Positions 1 to 6,989 are shown, counted from the first letter of the stretch. The stretch: DNA of 9,277 nt from a bacterium (GCA_036524115.1 DATDCY010000097.1:1-9277); one strand, 5' to 3'. Translations and numbers: made by a program. The notes: generated by a model from the sequence alone, not told the origin.

Positions 1-879
1 GACCCCGGGGTCGAAGCGCAGCCGCTCGAGCAGCGTCGCGGCGGTCTCGCTCCAGAGCCATTCGCCGGCCTGCTCGGCGCGCCGCGCGGCCAGGGCGCCG
101 CCGGCGGCGAGCGTCTCGCGGTAGCGGCGCATCGTCGCCCAGGCCGCCGCGATGCCGGCGCCGGTCAGCGCCGAGCACGCCTCGACAGGGACCTCCCACC
201 CGGGCGTGCGCGGTCGCAGCAGCCCCAGCGCGTTCCGGTAGGCGTCGACGGCGCGCGCGGCCGGCGCGGCCAGCTCGCCGTCCGCCTTGTTGACCAGCAC
301 GAGGTCAGCCAGCTCGACGATCCCGCGCTTGATCCCCTGCAGCTCGTCGCCGCCGCCCGGGACCAGGAGCAGCACGAACAGGTCGGTCATGCCGGCGACC
401 GCGGTCTCGCTCTGGCCGACGCCGACCGTTTCGACGATGACGACGTCGAAGCCCGCGGCCTCGCACACGAGCAGCGCCTCGCGCGTGCGCCGGGCGACGC
501 CGCCGAGCGACCCGCCGGAGGGGCTCGGCCGGATGAAGGCCTCGGGGCGGCGCGAGAGCTCGGCCATCCGCGTCTTGTCGCCGAGGATCGAGCCGCCGCT
601 GGCGGGCGAGGAGGGGTCGACCGACAGGACCGCGACCCGCAGGCCCTCCGCGATCAGGTGCAGGCCGAGGGCCTCGATGAACGTGGACTTGCCCGCGCCG
701 GGGACGCCGGAGACGCCGATGCGGAAGGAGCCGCCGGCTGCGGGCGCGAGCATCTCGATGAGCCGCGCCGCCTCGTCGCGGTGGTCCGCCCGCGTGGACT
801 CGACGAGCGTGACCGCGCGCGCCAGCGCCCGCCGGTCGCCCTTCCGCACGTCGCCCGCCAACTGATCTGTCGTGTCCAT
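1..879 (-). CDS. meaB: MeaB/ArgK-family GTPase, chaperone of methylmalonyl-CoA mutase (C-terminus cut by window edge)
   Basis: 293 residues are visible and the frame is open to base 1; family members usually run to about 310-330, so only the C-terminal tail is missing. Seen: Walker A GVPGAGKS (residues 58-65), the family stretch [18 protein letters not shown] (88-105), RPSPSGG (117-123), ETVGVGQSE (150-158), [13 protein letters not shown] (174-186) and the guanine-specificity NKAD (197-200). This pattern is diagnostic of the MeaB/ArgK G3E GTPases, which use GTP hydrolysis to gate cobalamin loading and protect methylmalonyl-CoA mutase from inactivation. The protein is cytosolic. I chose the ATG at 879 because GAAGG/AAGGGA lies just upstream, although the spacing is short. 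An in-frame ATG at 906 would add nine residues but has no Shine-Dalgarno. The location downstream of pccB and pccA fits the propionate/methylmalonyl-CoA route. The old 'ArgK arginine/ornithine transport kinase' name for the family is misleading. Confidence 0.93.
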   Translation of the reverse strand, partial: MDTTDQLAGDVRKGDRRALARAVTLVESTRADHRDEAARLIEMLAPAAGGSFRIGVSGVPGAGKSTFIEALGLHLIAEGLRVAVLSVDPSSPASGGSILGDKTRMAELSRRPEAFIRPSPSGGSLGGVARRTREALLVCEAAGFDVVIVETVGVGQSETAVAGMTDLFVLLLVPGGGDELQGIKRGIVELADLVLVNKADGELAAPAARAVDAYRNALGLLRPRTPGWEVPVEACSALTGAGIAAAWATMRRYRETLAAGGALAARRAEQAGEWLWSETAATLLERLRFDPGV

Positions 880-993
880 TGTCCCTTCAGCTCGTCCAGC
901 CCGCATCGCTACGTGCACGTGCTCGCGGGGCCGGGGCGGTGCCGTGCGGCCGCCTCGCTCCGCGCTCGACCGCAGCCCGTCCGGTCCTCCGCT

Positions 994-1050
994 CGAAACC
1001 TGTAACTCGCCCCTTCGGGGCTCAGACAACAGGTTTCGCCCCTCCGGGGC
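994..1050. repeat. Hairpin cluster with nested UUCG-type stems
   Basis: A 10-bp perfect inverted repeat (CGAAACCTGT at 994-1003, ACAGGTTTCG at 1029-1038) encloses a second hairpin, GCCCC-TTC-GGGGC (1009-1021). It is followed directly by a third, GCCCC-TCC-GGGGC (1038-1050). Either strand would fold as RNA into one nested and one adjacent stem. No T-run follows on the minus strand, so it does not look like a simple intrinsic terminator of the pcc transcript. It could be a dispersed palindromic repeat or an RNA structure in the meaB leader; a single window cannot tell which. Confidence 0.5.
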
Positions 1051-1167
1051 CGCTCCGGCCCGAACGCTGCGGGACCCGAGCGCTCCGCTATGCGTCCGCC
1101 CGTCACCGCCCCGCCCCCGCTCGGGCCCAAGCCGAACCGGTCTTGAGGGCGCCGGCCCGGGGGCGCC

Positions 1168-1291
1168 TGTGAACGGTCATAATGCGCCGGCCGCGTGCTG
1201 TGTCCGCTGAGGGTGGCCGGCGCATTGACAGTCGAGCAGCTGATGAGTGCTCCCGCCGATTGAAGGTGGCAGGGCGAGACGGAAGTGAACA
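1168..1291. mobile_element. Putative 124-bp miniature insertion (TGT...ACA) with 6-bp target duplication
   Basis: The segment begins TGTGAAC and ends GTGAACA, and is flanked on both sides by GGCGCC (1162-1167 and 1292-1297). Removing it together with one flank copy rebuilds CCCGGGGGCGCCCCCGGG, an 18-bp perfect palindrome, with the insertion exactly at its centre. Inside is a 12-bp perfect inverted repeat near the left end. TGT/ACA termini and repeated internal motifs near an end are seen in several insertion-sequence families (IS21-like among them), but no transposase fragment is readable, so the family is unknown. Because GGCGCC is itself palindromic, the same data can be read as 9-bp inverted repeats (1156-1164 and 1295-1303) bounding a larger element. 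Confidence 0.4.
1181..1226. repeat. 12-bp perfect inverted repeat (strong hairpin)
   Basis: AATGCGCCGGCC at 1181-1192 pairs perfectly with GGCCGGCGCATT at 1215-1226 around a 22-base loop. It lies inside the putative insertion at 1168-1291. No T-run follows on either strand, so it is not a classic terminator. It may be a protein-binding palindrome of a mobile element end. Confidence 0.6.
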
Positions 1292-1345
1292 GGCGCCCCC
1301 GGGGCCGTGGCCCGGCACAGACATGCAGAATTCACGGTACGGAGA

Positions 1346-1464
1346 GGCCGCTCAGAAGGGTCCAGATGCAAGGCGCGGGACGAACCGCGGACTGAGGCGG
1401 GCTGGTGCCCGCCGCAGGGAGGCGGGAGGAGCGCAACGCCGCAGATGGGCCCTTATCAGCGGCC
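1346..1464. repeat. Palindromic intergenic element, copy A (119 bp)
   Basis: The outer arms 1346-1364 and 1446-1464 are inverted repeats matching at 16 of 19 positions, with one of the mismatches a G-U-compatible pair. Both ends read GGCCGCT on their own strands. At the centre GGCGGGC-TGGT-GCCCGCC (1396-1413) forms a 7-bp stem with a 4-base loop, extended by CTG/CAG after one mismatch. The element starts 7 bases beyond the pccA stop codon. It shares the ordered blocks CAAGG, GCGGA, GCCGCA, CAACG, CGCCGC and ATGG with copy B at 3491-3613, although the paired stems differ in sequence. From memory, similar intergenic repeats are common in some Deltaproteobacteria genomes, but I could not search. 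Confidence 0.65.
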
Positions 1465-1470
1465 GTCACG

Positions 1471-3459
1471 CTACTGTTTGAACTCCAGGATGGGCTGGTC
1501 GACGGCGAGACTGTCGCCCTTCCTGGCGAGCACCGCCGCCACCACCGCGTCCCGCTGGGCGAGCAGCGTGTTCTCCATCTTCATCGCTTCCACCACCGCC
1601 AGCACCTCGCCCTCCTTGACCTCCTGGCCCGGCGCGACCGCGATCGACACGAGCAGCCCCGGCATCGGCGAGAGCAGGAAGCGCGAGAGGTCGGGGGGCG
1701 GCTTGTGCGGCATGAGCGCCTGCAGCTCGGCCTCGCGCCGCGAGAGCACGAGCACGTCGGACTGCGAGCCCGAGTGGCTGAGGCGGTAGCCGATGCCGCG
1801 CCGCTCCACCTGCACGGCCACGGGGGCGTTGTTGACGGTGCCGGTGAACAGCGGCTCTCCGAAGCGCCAGTCGCTGCGCACGGCGTAGAGCGCGCCCTGC
1901 CAGGTGACGTCGTGGCCCCCGGGGACCGCGACGACGCGCGCCGGGACGGACTCGCCGCCCGCGAGCACCACCCACTCGTCCGGCACGACGCGCTCGTGCC
2001 CCGGGAGCTGCCCGGAGACCGTCGCCTCGCGGTCGCTGTGCAGCCGATGGATCGCTGCGGCGACGGCGGCGATGAGCGACGGGTTCTCGTGGGGCACATC
2101 CCCGGGGTGGAAGCCGTTCGGGTACTCCTCGGCGATGAAGTTCGTCGTGATCCTGCCCTCGACGAAGCGGGGGTGCTGCACGAGCGCGGTGAGGAAGCTG
2201 ATGTTGTGCTGCACGCCGCGGATCACGAAGCGGTCGAGCGCGGTGCGCAGCCGCAGCAGGGCCTCGTCGCGGCTCGCACCGTGGGTGACGAGCTTGGCGA
2301 TCATCGGGTCGTAGTACATCGAGACCTCGCCGCCCTCGTAGACGCCGGTGTCGACCCGCACGCCCTCGCCCGTCGGCGGCGGCGCGTAGCGCACCAGCCG
2401 GCCGGTGGACGGGAGGAACTTGCGGAACGGGTCCTCGGCGTAGACGCGCGCCTCCACGGCCCAGCCGTCGAGCCGCACCTGCTCCTGCGTCAGCGGCAGG
2501 CGCTCGCCCGCGGCGACGAGCAGCATCAGCTCCACGAGGTCGAGACCGGTGACGAACTCGGTGACCGGGTGCTCGACCTGCAGCCGCGTGTTCATCTCGA
2601 GGAAGTAGAAGTTGCGCCGCGCGTCGACCACGAACTCGACCGTGCCCGCCGAGGTGTAGCCGACGGCGCGCGCCAGCGCCACGGCCTGCTCGCCCATGGC
2701 GCGGCGGGTGGCGGCGTCGAGGAACGGCGAGGGCGACTCCTCGAGCACCTTCTGGTGGCGCCGCTGCACCGAGCACTCGCGCTCGTTGAGGTACAGCGTG
2801 CTGCCGTAGGCGTCCGCGATGACCTGGATCTCGATGTGCCGCGGTTGCTCGATGAACTTCTCGACGAAGACGCGCGCGTCCCCGAAGCTCGAGGCCGCCT
2901 CGCTGGAGGAGCGCGCGAAGCCCTCGCGGCACTCGCGGTCGTTGTGCGCGATGCGCATCCCCTTGCCGCCGCCGCCCGCGCTGGCCTTGAGCATGACCGG
3001 GTAGCCGATCGCGCGCGCGATCTCCACGGCGTGGTCGGCGTCGCGCATCACGTCGAGGGCCCCGGGGATCACGTTGACGCCGGCGTCCGCCGCGATCTTC
3101 TTCGAGGTGACCTTGTCGCCCATCGCGGCGACCGCGGTCGGGGGCGGGCCGATGAAGACGATCCCGGCGGCCGCGAGCGCCTCGGCGAAGCGCGGATTTT
3201 CCGAGAGGAACCCGTAGCCCGGGTGCACCGCCTCGGCGCCCGTCTGTTTGCAGGCCGCGATGATGCGGTCCGCCAGCAGGTAGCTCTGCGCGGCCGGCGG
3301 CGGGCCGATGTGCACGGCCTCGTCGGCGAGCCGCACGTGCAGCGCGTCGCGGTCGGCGTCGGAGTAGACGGCGACGGTCCTGATGCCGAGGCGCTTCGCC
3401 GTCGCGATGACGCGGCAGGCGATCTCGCCCCGGTTCGCGATGAGTATCTTACCGAACAC
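1471..3459 (-). CDS. pccA: Propionyl/acetyl-CoA carboxylase, biotin carboxylase + biotin carrier (alpha) subunit
   Basis: 662 residues, the usual length for PccA-type alpha subunits. The N-terminal biotin carboxylase region (about 1-450) begins FGKILIANRGEIACRV and carries the ATP-grasp glycine loop GGGGKGM (162-168) and the catalytic EMNTRLQVEHPVTE stretch (288-301). A linker region (about 460-590), corresponding to the BT domain that contacts the beta subunit, follows. The C-terminal biotin carrier domain carries EAMKM (624-628), so K627 is the biotinylated lysine, 35 residues from the end as is normal. It carboxylates its own biotin with ATP and bicarbonate, for transfer to the acyl-CoA by PccB. 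The start is GTG at 3459, fixed by the conserved N-terminus; GGGGA lies about 7 bases upstream. Substrate choice is set by the neighbouring beta subunit, which suggests propionyl-CoA. 3-methylcrotonyl-CoA carboxylase alpha is the main alternative. Confidence 0.95.
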   Translation of the reverse strand: MFGKILIANRGEIACRVIATAKRLGIRTVAVYSDADRDALHVRLADEAVHIGPPPAAQSYLLADRIIAACKQTGAEAVHPGYGFLSENPRFAEALAAAGIVFIGPPPTAVAAMGDKVTSKKIAADAGVNVIPGALDVMRDADHAVEIARAIGYPVMLKASAGGGGKGMRIAHNDRECREGFARSSSEAASSFGDARVFVEKFIEQPRHIEIQVIADAYGSTLYLNERECSVQRRHQKVLEESPSPFLDAATRRAMGEQAVALARAVGYTSAGTVEFVVDARRNFYFLEMNTRLQVEHPVTEFVTGLDLVELMLLVAAGERLPLTQEQVRLDGWAVEARVYAEDPFRKFLPSTGRLVRYAPPPTGEGVRVDTGVYEGGEVSMYYDPMIAKLVTHGASRDEALLRLRTALDRFVIRGVQHNISFLTALVQHPRFVEGRITTNFIAEEYPNGFHPGDVPHENPSLIAAVAAAIHRLHSDREATVSGQLPGHERVVPDEWVVLAGGESVPARVVAVPGGHDVTWQGALYAVRSDWRFGEPLFTGTVNNAPVAVQVERRGIGYRLSHSGSQSDVLVLSRREAELQALMPHKPPPDLSRFLLSPMPGLLVSIAVAPGQEVKEGEVLAVVEAMKMENTLLAQRDAVVAAVLARKGDSLAVDQPILEFKQ

Positions 3460-3460
3460 G

Positions 3461-3484
3461 GCAGTTCCCCGAAGGGGTACCCCA
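3461..3484 (-). promoter_or_regulatory. pccA ribosome binding site inside alternative hairpins
   Basis: On the minus strand the bases before the GTG start read GGGGTACCCCTTCGGGGA, then CTGCC. The GGGG of the Shine-Dalgarno-like GGGGA (3466-3470) can pair with the preceding CCCC (3474-3477) around a UUC loop. That same CCCC can instead pair with the upstream GGGG as the palindrome GGGGTACCCC. The two pairings are mutually exclusive, and one hides the ribosome binding site of a GTG-start gene. The pairing is visible; any regulatory role is inference. Confidence 0.4.
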
Positions 3485-3490
3485 GGCTTC

Positions 3491-3613
3491 AGCGCGCGAG
3501 GATTTTTTCGTCAGGGCAAGGAGGCTGTTGAGCGAGCGCGGAGGCGTACGGTCTGTACGCCGCACAAGCGAGCGAGACAACGACGCCGCCATGGCGAAAA
3601 GAGACCGCGCGCT
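3491..3613. repeat. Palindromic intergenic element, copy B (123 bp)
   Basis: Outer arms: AGCGCGCG (3491-3498) against CGCGCGCT (3606-3613), then TTTTCGTCA (3505-3513) against TGGCGAAAA (3592-3600), which is 9 pairs including one G-U. Inner stem: GGCGTAC (3543-3549) and GTACGCC (3555-3561) around GGTCT. It shares conserved short blocks in the same order with copy A, but the stems have different sequences that still pair. Its edge touches the pccB stop codon: base 3613 is the last base of the minus-strand TGA. It fills most of the 153-base pccB-pccA gap, so it would lie within a pccB-pccA transcript. Confidence 0.65.
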
Positions 3614-5145
3614 CACAGCGGGATGTTGCCGTGTTTGCGCCATGGGTTCTCCAGCTTCTTGTCGCGCAGCATTGCCAGCGAGCGGCAGATCCGCGTGCGC
3701 GTGTCCCGCGGCAGGATCACGTCGTCGATGTAGCCGCGGTGCCCGGCGATGAAGGGGTTGGCGAACTTCTGCCGGTACTCCTCGGTGCGCTCGGCGAGCT
3801 TCGCGGGGTCCGCGGCGTCCTTGCGGAAGATGATCTCGACCGCCCCCTTCGGCCCCATGACCGCGATCTCGGCGGTCGGCCAGGCGAAGTTCACGTCGCC
3901 GCGCAGGTGCTTGGAACTCATGACGTCGTAGGCGCCGCCGTAGGCCTTGCGCGTGATGACCGTGACCTTGGGCACCGTGCACTCGGCGAAGGCGTAGAGC
4001 AGCTTCGCGCCGTGGCGGATGATGCCGCCGTACTCCTGCGCCGTGCCCGGCATGAAGCCCGGCACGTCGACGAAGGTGATGATCGGGATGTTGAAGGCGT
4101 CGCAGAAGCGCACGAAGCGCGCGCCCTTGTCCGAGGAGTTGATGTCGAGGCAGCCGGCGAGCACCATCGGCTGGTTGGCGACGATGCCCACCGTCGCGCC
4201 CTGCATCCGGCCGAAGCCGGTGACGATGTTCTTCGCGTACTCGGCCTTGAGCTCGAAGAACTCCCCGTCGTCGAGGACCTTCGTGATCAGCTCCTTGATG
4301 TCGTAGGGCTTGTTCGGGCTGTCGGGCACGAGCGTGTCGAGCGACCACTCCACGCGCTCGGCGGGGTCGTTCGTGGCGAGCACGGGCGGCTTCTGGCGGT
4401 TGTTCAGCGGCAGGAAGTTGAGGAAGCGGCGCATCAGCAGCAGCGCCTCGACATCGTTCTCGAAGATCCCGTCGGCGACGCCCGAGCGCGTGGCGTGCGT
4501 CACCGAGCCGCCGAGCTCCTCGTGCGTGACCTGCTCGTGCGTGACGGTCTTGACCACGTCGGGGCCGGTCACGAACATGTAGGAGGTGTCCTTGACCATG
4601 AAGATGAAGTCGGTCATCGCCGGCGAGTAGACGGCGCCGCCGGCGCAGGGCCCCATGACGATCGAGATCTGCGGCACGACCCCCGAGGCCAGCACGTTGC
4701 GCTGGAAGACGTCGGCGTAGCCGGCCAGCGAGACGACGCCCTCGTGGATGCGCGCGCCGCCCGAGTCGTTGATGCCGATCACCGGCACGCCCACGCGCAT
4801 CGCGTGGTCCATGATCTTGCAGATCTTCTCGGCGTGCGCCTCCGAGAGCGCGCCGCCGAAGACCGTGAAGTCCTGCGAGAAGATGAACACCGCGCGCCCG
4901 TGCACCGTGCCGTAGCCGGTGACCACGCCGTCGCCGGGCACCGTCTTGTCGCCCATGTCGAAGTCCGTGCAGCGGTGCTCCACGAACATGTCCCACTCCT
5001 CGAAGGAGCCCTCGTCGAGGAGCAGCTCGATGCGCTCGCGCGCGGTGAGCTTGCCCTTGGCGTGGTGGGCCTCGATGCGGGCCCGCCCGCCCCCGAGCCG
5101 CGCCCCGGCGCGCTTCTCCTCCAGCTTCTTCAGAATCTCCTGCAT
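3613..5145 (-). CDS. pccB: Propionyl-CoA carboxylase carboxyltransferase (beta) subunit
   Basis: 510 residues, the normal length for PccB. Seen: the N-terminal crotonase-like half with [14 protein letters not shown] (124-137) and [16 protein letters not shown] (165-180), and the C-terminal half with [15 protein letters not shown] (360-374) and the AYGGAYDVM loop (401-409). The glycine pairs of these loops form the oxyanion holes for carboxybiotin and acyl-CoA. D407 in AYDVM matches the aspartate that, in Streptomyces PccB (D422), marks propionyl-CoA over acetyl-CoA preference. With PccA it converts propionyl-CoA to methylmalonyl-CoA in the cytosol. I chose the ATG at 5145 ([12 protein letters not shown]) because this matches the family N-terminus; extending to 5238 would run through the probable promoter and terminator region. 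No Shine-Dalgarno is evident. A 153-base gap separates it from pccA. Confidence 0.95.
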   Translation of the reverse strand: MQEILKKLEEKRAGARLGGGRARIEAHHAKGKLTARERIELLLDEGSFEEWDMFVEHRCTDFDMGDKTVPGDGVVTGYGTVHGRAVFIFSQDFTVFGGALSEAHAEKICKIMDHAMRVGVPVIGINDSGGARIHEGVVSLAGYADVFQRNVLASGVVPQISIVMGPCAGGAVYSPAMTDFIFMVKDTSYMFVTGPDVVKTVTHEQVTHEELGGSVTHATRSGVADGIFENDVEALLLMRRFLNFLPLNNRQKPPVLATNDPAERVEWSLDTLVPDSPNKPYDIKELITKVLDDGEFFELKAEYAKNIVTGFGRMQGATVGIVANQPMVLAGCLDINSSDKGARFVRFCDAFNIPIITFVDVPGFMPGTAQEYGGIIRHGAKLLYAFAECTVPKVTVITRKAYGGAYDVMSSKHLRGDVNFAWPTAEIAVMGPKGAVEIIFRKDAADPAKLAERTEEYRQKFANPFIAGHRGYIDDVILPRDTRTRICRSLAMLRDKKLENPWRKHGNIPL

Positions 5146-5153
5146 GGGCCGGA

Positions 5154-5184
5154 AGTATAGAACAGAACTCGGGGGAATAGGCAA
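5154..5184 (-). promoter_or_regulatory. Candidate sigma70-type promoter for pccB, possibly leaderless
   Basis: On the minus strand TATACT (5154-5159; five of six matches to TATAAT) lies 19 bases after TTGCCT (5179-5184; four of six to TTGACA). Only 8 bases separate TATACT from the pccB ATG, so initiation at the usual distance would start the transcript at or next to the ATG. This agrees with the missing Shine-Dalgarno. The -35 match and long spacer are weak; the -10 in otherwise GC-rich sequence is the main evidence. Confidence 0.4.
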
Positions 5185-5210
5185 TTCCTTGGGGAGGGCG
5201 GCGCGCGAAG

Positions 5211-5240
5211 GGGTGCCGCGACATCGGCGTCGCGGCACCC
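5211..5240 (-). terminator. Strong hairpin downstream of the beta-helix gene
   Basis: GGGTGCCGCGA (5211-5221) and TCGCGGCACCC (5230-5240) form a perfect 11-bp stem with an 8-base loop, 21 bases past the stop codon of the beta-helix gene and before the pccB promoter. There is no U-run after the stem on the minus strand, so it may be a U-less terminator or a transcript-end stabiliser. The position between two units supports a boundary role. Confidence 0.5.
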
Positions 5241-5261
5241 AGATCGCTCTTTATCGTGGAG

Positions 5262-6989
5262 CTACTGGAGCACCCTGCAGTCTCCCGGGCTGCGGCAGAC
5301 ACTAGCCTGCAGCGGCGGGGTGAACACATCCGGCGCGGTGATGAACCAGAAGCCGGTCTGACCGTCCCACGTCAGGGGCCCGAGGCCGGGAATCTCAAGG
5401 AAGTCCATCGCCCCCAGGGGGGTGGTCGCCTCCACATGCAGTTCGTTGGTGACGTAATTGTAGGTGCCGGCGACGATCGTGATGGTGCTCGATTGCGCCG
5501 CATATTCGTAGCACCCGAGGTCGACAACCGCAAGGCCGTCGCCATCGCCATCCTGGATTCTGTTCATTCCCAGGAGATCCAGGCTGCCCGCGTCGGCATT
5601 ACTCCCGGAGTCGATGGGTGGGACACCGACGCCGCTGAGAGTGTAGGGATCGTTCCCCATGCCGCTGAAATGGGGGTCTACGTCCCAAGCTCCCGGCCAG
5701 CCGCCTTCGACGATGGAGTTCTGCGCGGTCAGCGTGGCGTACGGAGTGAGATAGACCTCGTCCGGCGTCCCCGGCGCAGTGTTGCCCCAAAGGATCGAGT
5801 TGACGATGCCCGCTCCCACGTCGACACAGGCGATCCCGCCGCCGCCGATCGCCGCGGTGTTGCCCGCGACCGTGCAGTTGACCAGAGTCGCCGGGCTGGG
5901 CCCGAAGGTGCTGACGCCGCCGCCGGCGGCCGTCGTCGAGACGTTGCCGGTCACCAGGGAATCGCGGACGCTGATCGTCAGGCCATTGTTCGTCGCGATG
6001 CCGCCGCCGCCGGAGTAGGCGGTGTTGTCCTGGATGCGGCAGCGCGCCACGGTCACCGTTCCGCACAGATAGAGCCCGCCGCCTCTGCCGCTGGCTCCCG
6101 TGGTGGTGTTGCCCGAAATGGTGCAGTCGCTGATGGTTGCGGTCGGCGTCGCGTAGATGCCCCCGCCTTCGGCGACGGACCGGTTGCCCGTGACGGTGGA
6201 ATCCTCGAGGGTCAGTGTGGTGTCCTGGGCATCGATGCCTCCGCCGGAGTAGCCCGCCTTGTTGTCGCTGATCGTGGTGCCCTGGATCAGCAGCGTCGTG
6301 AACCGGCCCCGCAGACCGCCGCCCTGCCCAACGGCGGTGTTGTCGCTGATGACGCTGTCGACGATCACCGGAGAGCCGCCCTCCAGGAAGAGTCCGCCTC
6401 CGGCGTCGCCGGTGTTGTTGCCGATGATCCGCACCCGCTCGATGCGCGGGGAGGAGTTGTACGTGCAGATCCCGCCTCCTTTCGAGAGGATGGAGACGGT
6501 GCTGTTGCCGACGATGCGCGTATCGAGCACCGTCGGGGTGCCGCCATTCATGTAGATGCCCCCGCCCCGTAATGCGAGATTGCCTTGTATAATGCAGTTC
6601 TGGATCACCGGTGATGAACCGCTCGTGGCGATTCCTCCACCGTAGGTACTGGCTCCGCCGCCGTTCATGATGGTGAAGCCGCTCAACGTCGAAACGGCAC
6701 CCTGGTCGGCGCCGAAGGTGACGACGGCGGCGTTTGCGGTACCCTTGATGATCGTTCTTTCAGGACCTTGACTGGAGCTAACCGTGATGGCTATTGCCCC
6801 GAAGTAGATGGGACCCGAATAGACTCCGGAGGCGACGACGACGTTATCCCCACTGCGGGCCGCGGCGATGGCGGCCTGGATGGTGCTGTACTGGGAGGGA
6901 ACGTTCAGGGTGGCTGCGCGAGCGATGCTGAAAGCGCCTGCAAGGAAGATGGTGGCAACGAGAGCGGACCCGAGGATCCTTCGCAGCAT
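5262..6989 (-). CDS. Secreted right-handed parallel beta-helix repeat protein with choice-of-anchor-Q-like region
   Basis: 575 residues. A signal peptide is clear: MLRRILGSAL start, hydrophobic core about 8-20, and ARA|A cleavage after about residue 25. Residues 26-82 read as the usual opening turn of pectin-lyase-like folds (STIQAAIAAA, SGVYSG). Eleven GGG turns at about 117, 142, 171, 197, 223, 249, 275, 303, 327, 356 and 382 mark coils of about 26 residues, with N/D/G-rich loops (SGN, SDN, TGN) between. Residues 398-497 (ILWGN, DVDPHF, PIDSG, DLGCYEY) match what is known as a choice-of-anchor Q region. A tail of about 78 residues with two cysteines (565, 571) follows. I chose the ATG at 6989 over an open frame to 7097 because of the signal peptide and an AAGGAGGA four bases upstream. 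I see no catalytic site, so cell-surface or extracellular adhesion or polysaccharide interaction is only a guess. G+C is about 63% in sampled lines. Confidence 0.85.
   Translation of the reverse strand: MLRRILGSALVATIFLAGAFSIARAATLNVPSQYSTIQAAIAAARSGDNVVVASGVYSGPIYFGAIAITVSSSQGPERTIIKGTANAAVVTFGADQGAVSTLSGFTIMNGGGASTYGGGIATSGSSPVIQNCIIQGNLALRGGGIYMNGGTPTVLDTRIVGNSTVSILSKGGGICTYNSSPRIERVRIIGNNTGDAGGGLFLEGGSPVIVDSVISDNTAVGQGGGLRGRFTTLLIQGTTISDNKAGYSGGGIDAQDTTLTLEDSTVTGNRSVAEGGGIYATPTATISDCTISGNTTTGASGRGGGLYLCGTVTVARCRIQDNTAYSGGGGIATNNGLTISVRDSLVTGNVSTTAAGGGVSTFGPSPATLVNCTVAGNTAAIGGGGIACVDVGAGIVNSILWGNTAPGTPDEVYLTPYATLTAQNSIVEGGWPGAWDVDPHFSGMGNDPYTLSGVGVPPIDSGSNADAGSLDLLGMNRIQDGDGDGLAVVDLGCYEYAAQSSTITIVAGTYNYVTNELHVEATTPLGAMDFLEIPGLGPLTWDGQTGFWFITAPDVFTPPLQASVCRSPGDCRVLQ

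Larger units (their letters stand above)
880..1470. other. 591-base gap between pccA and meaB, rich in palindromes
   Basis: No credible gene lies here. Short open frames in several frames have no family motifs, no good ribosome binding site and arginine/proline-rich translations typical of GC-rich non-coding DNA. From right to left the gap holds a 119-bp terminal-inverted-repeat element (1346-1464), a putative miniature insertion in a palindrome (1156-1303) and a hairpin cluster (994-1050). The stretches 880-993 and 1051-1155 show only GC-rich sequence with short palindromes such as ACGTGCACGT at 911-920. I see no convincing -10/-35 for meaB, so meaB may rely on read-through from pccA or on an unrecognised promoter. 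Confidence 0.6.

Noticed and set aside
880-1000. Possible B12 riboswitch or promoter upstream of meaB
   Set aside because: Searched by eye because MeaB acts in a B12 pathway; no B12-box set and no credible -10/-35 found.
1241-1292. Hammerhead-ribozyme-like core (CTGATGAG followed by GAA)
   Set aside because: The bases between CTGATGAG and GAA do not form stem II, and the remaining conserved core is absent.
1182-1481. 99-codon plus-strand open frame in the pccA-meaB gap
   Set aside because: It crosses the hairpins and element A, lacks a convincing start signal and shows no recognisable protein family.
1405-3531. 708-codon open frame on the plus strand opposite pccA
   Set aside because: Antisense shadow of the GC-rich pccA codons: R/A/H/V/D-biased translation with no family motif, while the opposite strand has complete PccA motifs.
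3631-5160. 509-codon plus-strand frame opposite pccB
   Set aside because: Same kind of antisense shadow; pccB on the minus strand is fully supported by catalytic motifs.
3449-5329. 626-codon minus-strand frame overlapping pccB
   Set aside because: Out of frame with pccB, arginine-rich and without domains; it runs through the pccB promoter region and element B.
5256-6572. 438-codon plus-strand frame opposite the beta-helix gene
   Set aside because: Antisense of the repeated GGG coils; no ribosome site or recognisable domain.
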